From the NCBI GenBank assembly GCA_964394625.1, contig CAYMYK010000170.1:1-6613 (forward strand): a stretch of 6,613 nt of DNA, in the 5' to 3' direction. The stretch is from JAUVYV01 sp964394625 (lineage in GTDB: Bacteria > Planctomycetota > Phycisphaerae > Sedimentisphaerales > Anaerobacaceae). Positions within the stretch are counted from its first letter, which is position 1. Each line of letters starts with the position of its first letter. Of the stretch, positions 6,581-6,613 are shown one piece after another. The position numbers were made by a program, and so were the translations under genes. The notes beneath the pieces were generated by a model. The model did no database searches. It worked only from the letters and a program-made list of their open reading frames with translations, and was not told the DNA's origin.

Positions 6581-6613
6581 ATTTGCACATTTTATTTTCG
6601 CTTGACTTTTCTG

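Noticed and set aside
6602..6607. TTGACT near the right edge as a -35 element for a following gene
   Set aside because: The window ends before any -10 element could be seen, so it cannot be supported.

Overview
The window holds five protein-coding genes and reads as a chromosomal stretch of a diderm (Gram-negative-type) bacterium at moderate GC. A signal-peptide-bearing beta-barrel porin shows that there is an outer membrane. The protein sequences have the feel of Planctomycetota, perhaps Phycisphaerae, but this is a low-confidence impression that I cannot test here. I see no tRNA, rRNA, CRISPR array, insertion sequence or other mobile element.

Layout. Bases 35-1204 (+) encode a zinc-dependent histone-deacetylase-fold protein of the AcuC type. 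A 62-nt gap follows, with a bidirectional terminator-like hairpin. Three genes then run leftward on the minus strand. In transcription order they are a coiled-coil outer-membrane porin (5455-4079), acetyl-CoA synthetase acs (3949-1913) and a SatP/YaaH-family acetate transporter (1836-1267). A 371-nt divergent intergenic region (5456-5826) carries candidate promoters in both directions. Bases 5827-6546 (+) encode a small ABC/AAA-type ATPase resembling COG3910, followed by a weak terminator-like palindrome. The window ends before the next gene.

How the genes work together. Porin, SatP, Acs and AcuC form a plausible acetate-scavenging set: passage across the outer membrane (inferred for the porin), uptake across the inner membrane (SatP), activation to acetyl-CoA (Acs), and reactivation of Acs by removing an acetyl group from its catalytic lysine (AcuC, by analogy with Bacillus subtilis AcuC). 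The Acs sequence keeps the target motif PKTRSGK, and AcuC keeps all its zinc and catalytic residues. No acetyltransferase or sirtuin gene is visible here. The ATPase has no obvious link to acetate.

Nothing here is a clearly undescribed system. The most interesting points are the four-part acetate locus with its own porin, the convergent placement of the deacetylase and its probable substrate operon, and the structured divergent promoter region.
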